Of a DNA stretch of 64,000 bases, positions 62,728 through 64,000 are shown piece by piece. Each line of letters opens with the position of its first letter. Positions within the stretch are counted from its first letter, which is position 1. Below the pieces are notes generated by a model. That model was given only the letters and a program-made list of their open reading frames with translations, ran no database searches and was not told where the DNA came from. Source of the stretch: Thermoflavimicrobium daqui (GTDB lineage Bacteria > Bacillota > Bacilli > Thermoactinomycetales > Thermoactinomycetaceae); the NCBI RefSeq assembly GCF_003313465.1, contig NZ_KZ845663.1, forward strand, positions 62,001 through 126,000, in the 5' to 3' direction. Position numbers and translations under genes: made by a program.

Positions 62728-64000
62728 ATGCAATTCCCAATCCGTTGGGATCGTACTTGGTTCCATCCCTTTCAGGATTTACTCGAAAGCGATACTGGTT
62801 GGGCTGGCTGGGAGCACTTTCAGTTAGCCATCGAAGCGGCAGAAACACAGATTGTTCCTCAGTTTGATACATTACTTAGCCTACAGCAAATTCAAGGATT
62901 TAATCCACTTCCGCATCAGGTCGATGTTGTGCGACGCGTGATCGGAGAAATGCGGGGCCGTGCCATCCTTGCTGATGAAGTAGGGCTCGGTAAAACGATC
63001 GAGGCGGGTCTCATCTTAAAAGAATATATGATCCGTGGTCTAATCAAAAACGCATTAATTCTTGTTCCCTCTTCGCTCGTGCTTCAATGGACACGCGAAC
63101 TTAATCAAAAATTCCAAATTCCTGCGATGGCTCAGAAAAAAGCATGGATGTGGGATCAGTATCCAATTATCGTTGCCTCGATGGACACGGCAAAACGAGA
63201 GCCCCACCGTGATCACATCCTAAGCAAAAACTATGACATCTTAATTGTAGATGAAGCTCATAAATTAAAAAATCGACGTACTAAAAATTGGCAGTTCATC
63301 AATGAAATCAAGAAAAAATATTGCTTACTACTCACTGCAACTCCTGTACAAAATGAACTGAATGAGCTTTATAACCTCGTCACTTTATTAAAACCTGGGC
63401 AACTAGGGCAACAATCATCATTTCAAAGTGAATATGTTGCTGGAAAAAGAAAGGCGAAAAATGAGGAACAACTACGAGAGGAAATTGGGCGTGTCCTTAT
63501 ACGGAATCGCCGTCGAGATCAACAGTTAAACTTGACAAAACGAATCGTACAAACCATTCCTATTGAGCTATCTCATGCAGAACGAACTTTATACGAAGCA
63601 GTTACTGACTTTGTTCGCAACCAATATAGTCAAGCAGCCGATTTAAAGAGTATGTTAGCTTTGCTCGTTTTACAAAAGGAAGTATGTAGTAGTCGCGATG
63701 CTGTTTTTCATACCTTATTTAAGTTATTTCAAAAGGGCGAGAAACATAAACATCACCTCTCACCTGAAGTTGCTCACTTAGTTGAACTTCTTCGTCAAGT
63801 CACTTATTCTTCTAAAGTTCAAAAAGCAGTTGAATTGATACAAAACATCCCGGACAAAGTGATTATATTCACGGAATATCGAGCAACTCAAGATATGTTA
63901 ATCAGGGCACTGGCAGCAGCCAATATCTATGCCATTCCTTACAGAGGTGGCTTTAACCGAAATAAAAAGGATTGGATGATGGAACTATTTCAAAAAAGAG
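62728..64000 (+). CDS. yqhH: SNF2-family DEAD/DEAH helicase YqhH (partial, runs off the right edge)
   Basis: The first 424 residues of a SWI2/SNF2-type ATPase are present. They show LPHQVDVVRRVIGEMRGRAILADEVGLGKTIEAG (Walker A, described in part), LILVPSSLVLQWTREL, the DEAH box LIVDEAHKLKN, LLLTATPVQNEL and the start of the second helicase domain (KVIIFTEYRATQ). ATG at 62728 has AAAGGGG 8 nt upstream and gives the family N-terminus (GWAGWEHF). The frame stays open 35 codons further up to an ATG at 62623, without a ribosome binding site. In B. subtilis yqhH neighbours gcvT and yqhG. Confidence 0.93.
   Translation, partial: MQFPIRWDRTWFHPFQDLLESDTGWAGWEHFQLAIEAAETQIVPQFDTLLSLQQIQGFNPLPHQVDVVRRVIGEMRGRAILADEVGLGKTIEAGLILKEYMIRGLIKNALILVPSSLVLQWTRELNQKFQIPAMAQKKAWMWDQYPIIVASMDTAKREPHRDHILSKNYDILIVDEAHKLKNRRTKNWQFINEIKKKYCLLLTATPVQNELNELYNLVTLLKPGQLGQQSSFQSEYVAGKRKAKNEEQLREEIGRVLIRNRRRDQQLNLTKRIVQTIPIELSHAERTLYEAVTDFVRNQYSQAADLKSMLALLVLQKEVCSSRDAVFHTLFKLFQKGEKHKHHLSPEVAHLVELLRQVTYSSKVQKAVELIQNIPDKVIIFTEYRATQDMLIRALAAANIYAIPYRGGFNRNKKDWMMELFQKR

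Noticed and set aside
1-64000. CRISPR arrays, tRNA/rRNA genes, intact insertion sequences, riboswitches
   Set aside because: I saw no regularly spaced repeats, no CCA-ended cloverleaf, no transposase with flanking inverted repeats, and no known riboswitch core in reading both strands. A covariance-model scan would be decisive.

Overview
The window looks like chromosome of an endospore-forming Gram-positive bacterium of the order Bacillales. It is AT-rich. It carries spo0A, spoIVB and a complete spoIIIAA-AH operon, uses strong AGGAGG-type ribosome binding sites, and starts several genes with GTG or TTG. Gene order follows the Bacillus subtilis bkd-spo0A-recN-dxs-xse-nusB-accBC-spoIIIA-efp-aroQ-yqhQPO-mntR-lipM-yqhH segment closely. 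The differences (a LipB-type octanoyltransferase, a split methylmalonyl-CoA mutase, no ptb/buk and no folD here, several extra genes) point away from Bacillus itself. A Thermoactinomycetaceae-like lineage is my guess and is not proven by the sequence.

Layout. 1-2.0 kb: split methylmalonyl-CoA mutase (minus). 2.1-2.5 kb: two small membrane proteins (plus), one resembling the stressosome anchor Prli42. 2.8-12.5 kb: branched-chain amino acid catabolism (lipB, bkdB, bkdAB, bkdAA, lpdV, leucine dehydrogenase, sigma-54 activator BkdR), with a clear -24/-12 promoter and a pair of palindromes between bkdR and the dehydrogenase. 12.7-14.8 kb: yqzF, an N-terminally extended superoxide dismutase and a small basic protein. 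15-29 kb: a housekeeping and sporulation block on the minus strand (spo0A, spoIVB, recN, argR, nadK, a two-TM protein, tlyA, dxs, ispA, xseB, xseA, nusB, DUF2273, amaP, yqhY). 29-31 kb: accC and accB. 31-34.5 kb: an inserted stretch with a degraded gene, a TetR/MFS efflux pair with two operators and a LysM-NlpC/P60 hydrolase. 34.8-40 kb: spoIIIAA-AH. 40.2-45.1 kb: CD1247-like zinc-ribbon protein, MFS transporter, phosphosulfolactate synthase, DUF441 protein and CvfC. 45.2-50.8 kb: efp, pepP, aroQ, yqhQ, yqhP, a PrcB-like protein, yqhO and mntR. 50.9-62.4 kb: accessory metabolism (FMN reductase, a jelly-roll-like protein, hutH, phosphoesterase, D-amino acid aminotransferase, OpuF-type osmolyte transporter, coiled-coil protein, lipM, dienoyl-CoA reductase, two NUDIX proteins). 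62.7 kb to the end: partial SNF2 helicase yqhH.

How it fits together. Leucine dehydrogenase and the Bkd complex turn Leu/Ile/Val into branched acyl-CoAs (also precursors of branched fatty acids, near accBC). LipB/LipM supply octanoyl groups for the E2 lipoyl domain. Methylmalonyl-CoA mutase can drain the propionyl-CoA arising from Val/Ile. BkdR with sigma-54 probably switches the dehydrogenase on. Spo0A, SpoIVB, SpoIIIA and phosphosulfolactate synthase serve sporulation.

The most unusual signals are regulatory. There is a leader ORF plus a 20-bp-stem terminator-like hairpin in front of an isolated hutH. Intrinsic terminators abut the ribosome binding site of the next gene (bkdB/lipB, DUF2273/nusB). 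A 24-bp near-perfect palindrome lies between mcm and the prli42-like gene, and a 21-bp perfect hairpin lies between convergent genes at 59.3 kb. I found no rRNA, tRNA, CRISPR array or intact insertion sequence. All family assignments are from reading the proteins by eye, without database searches.
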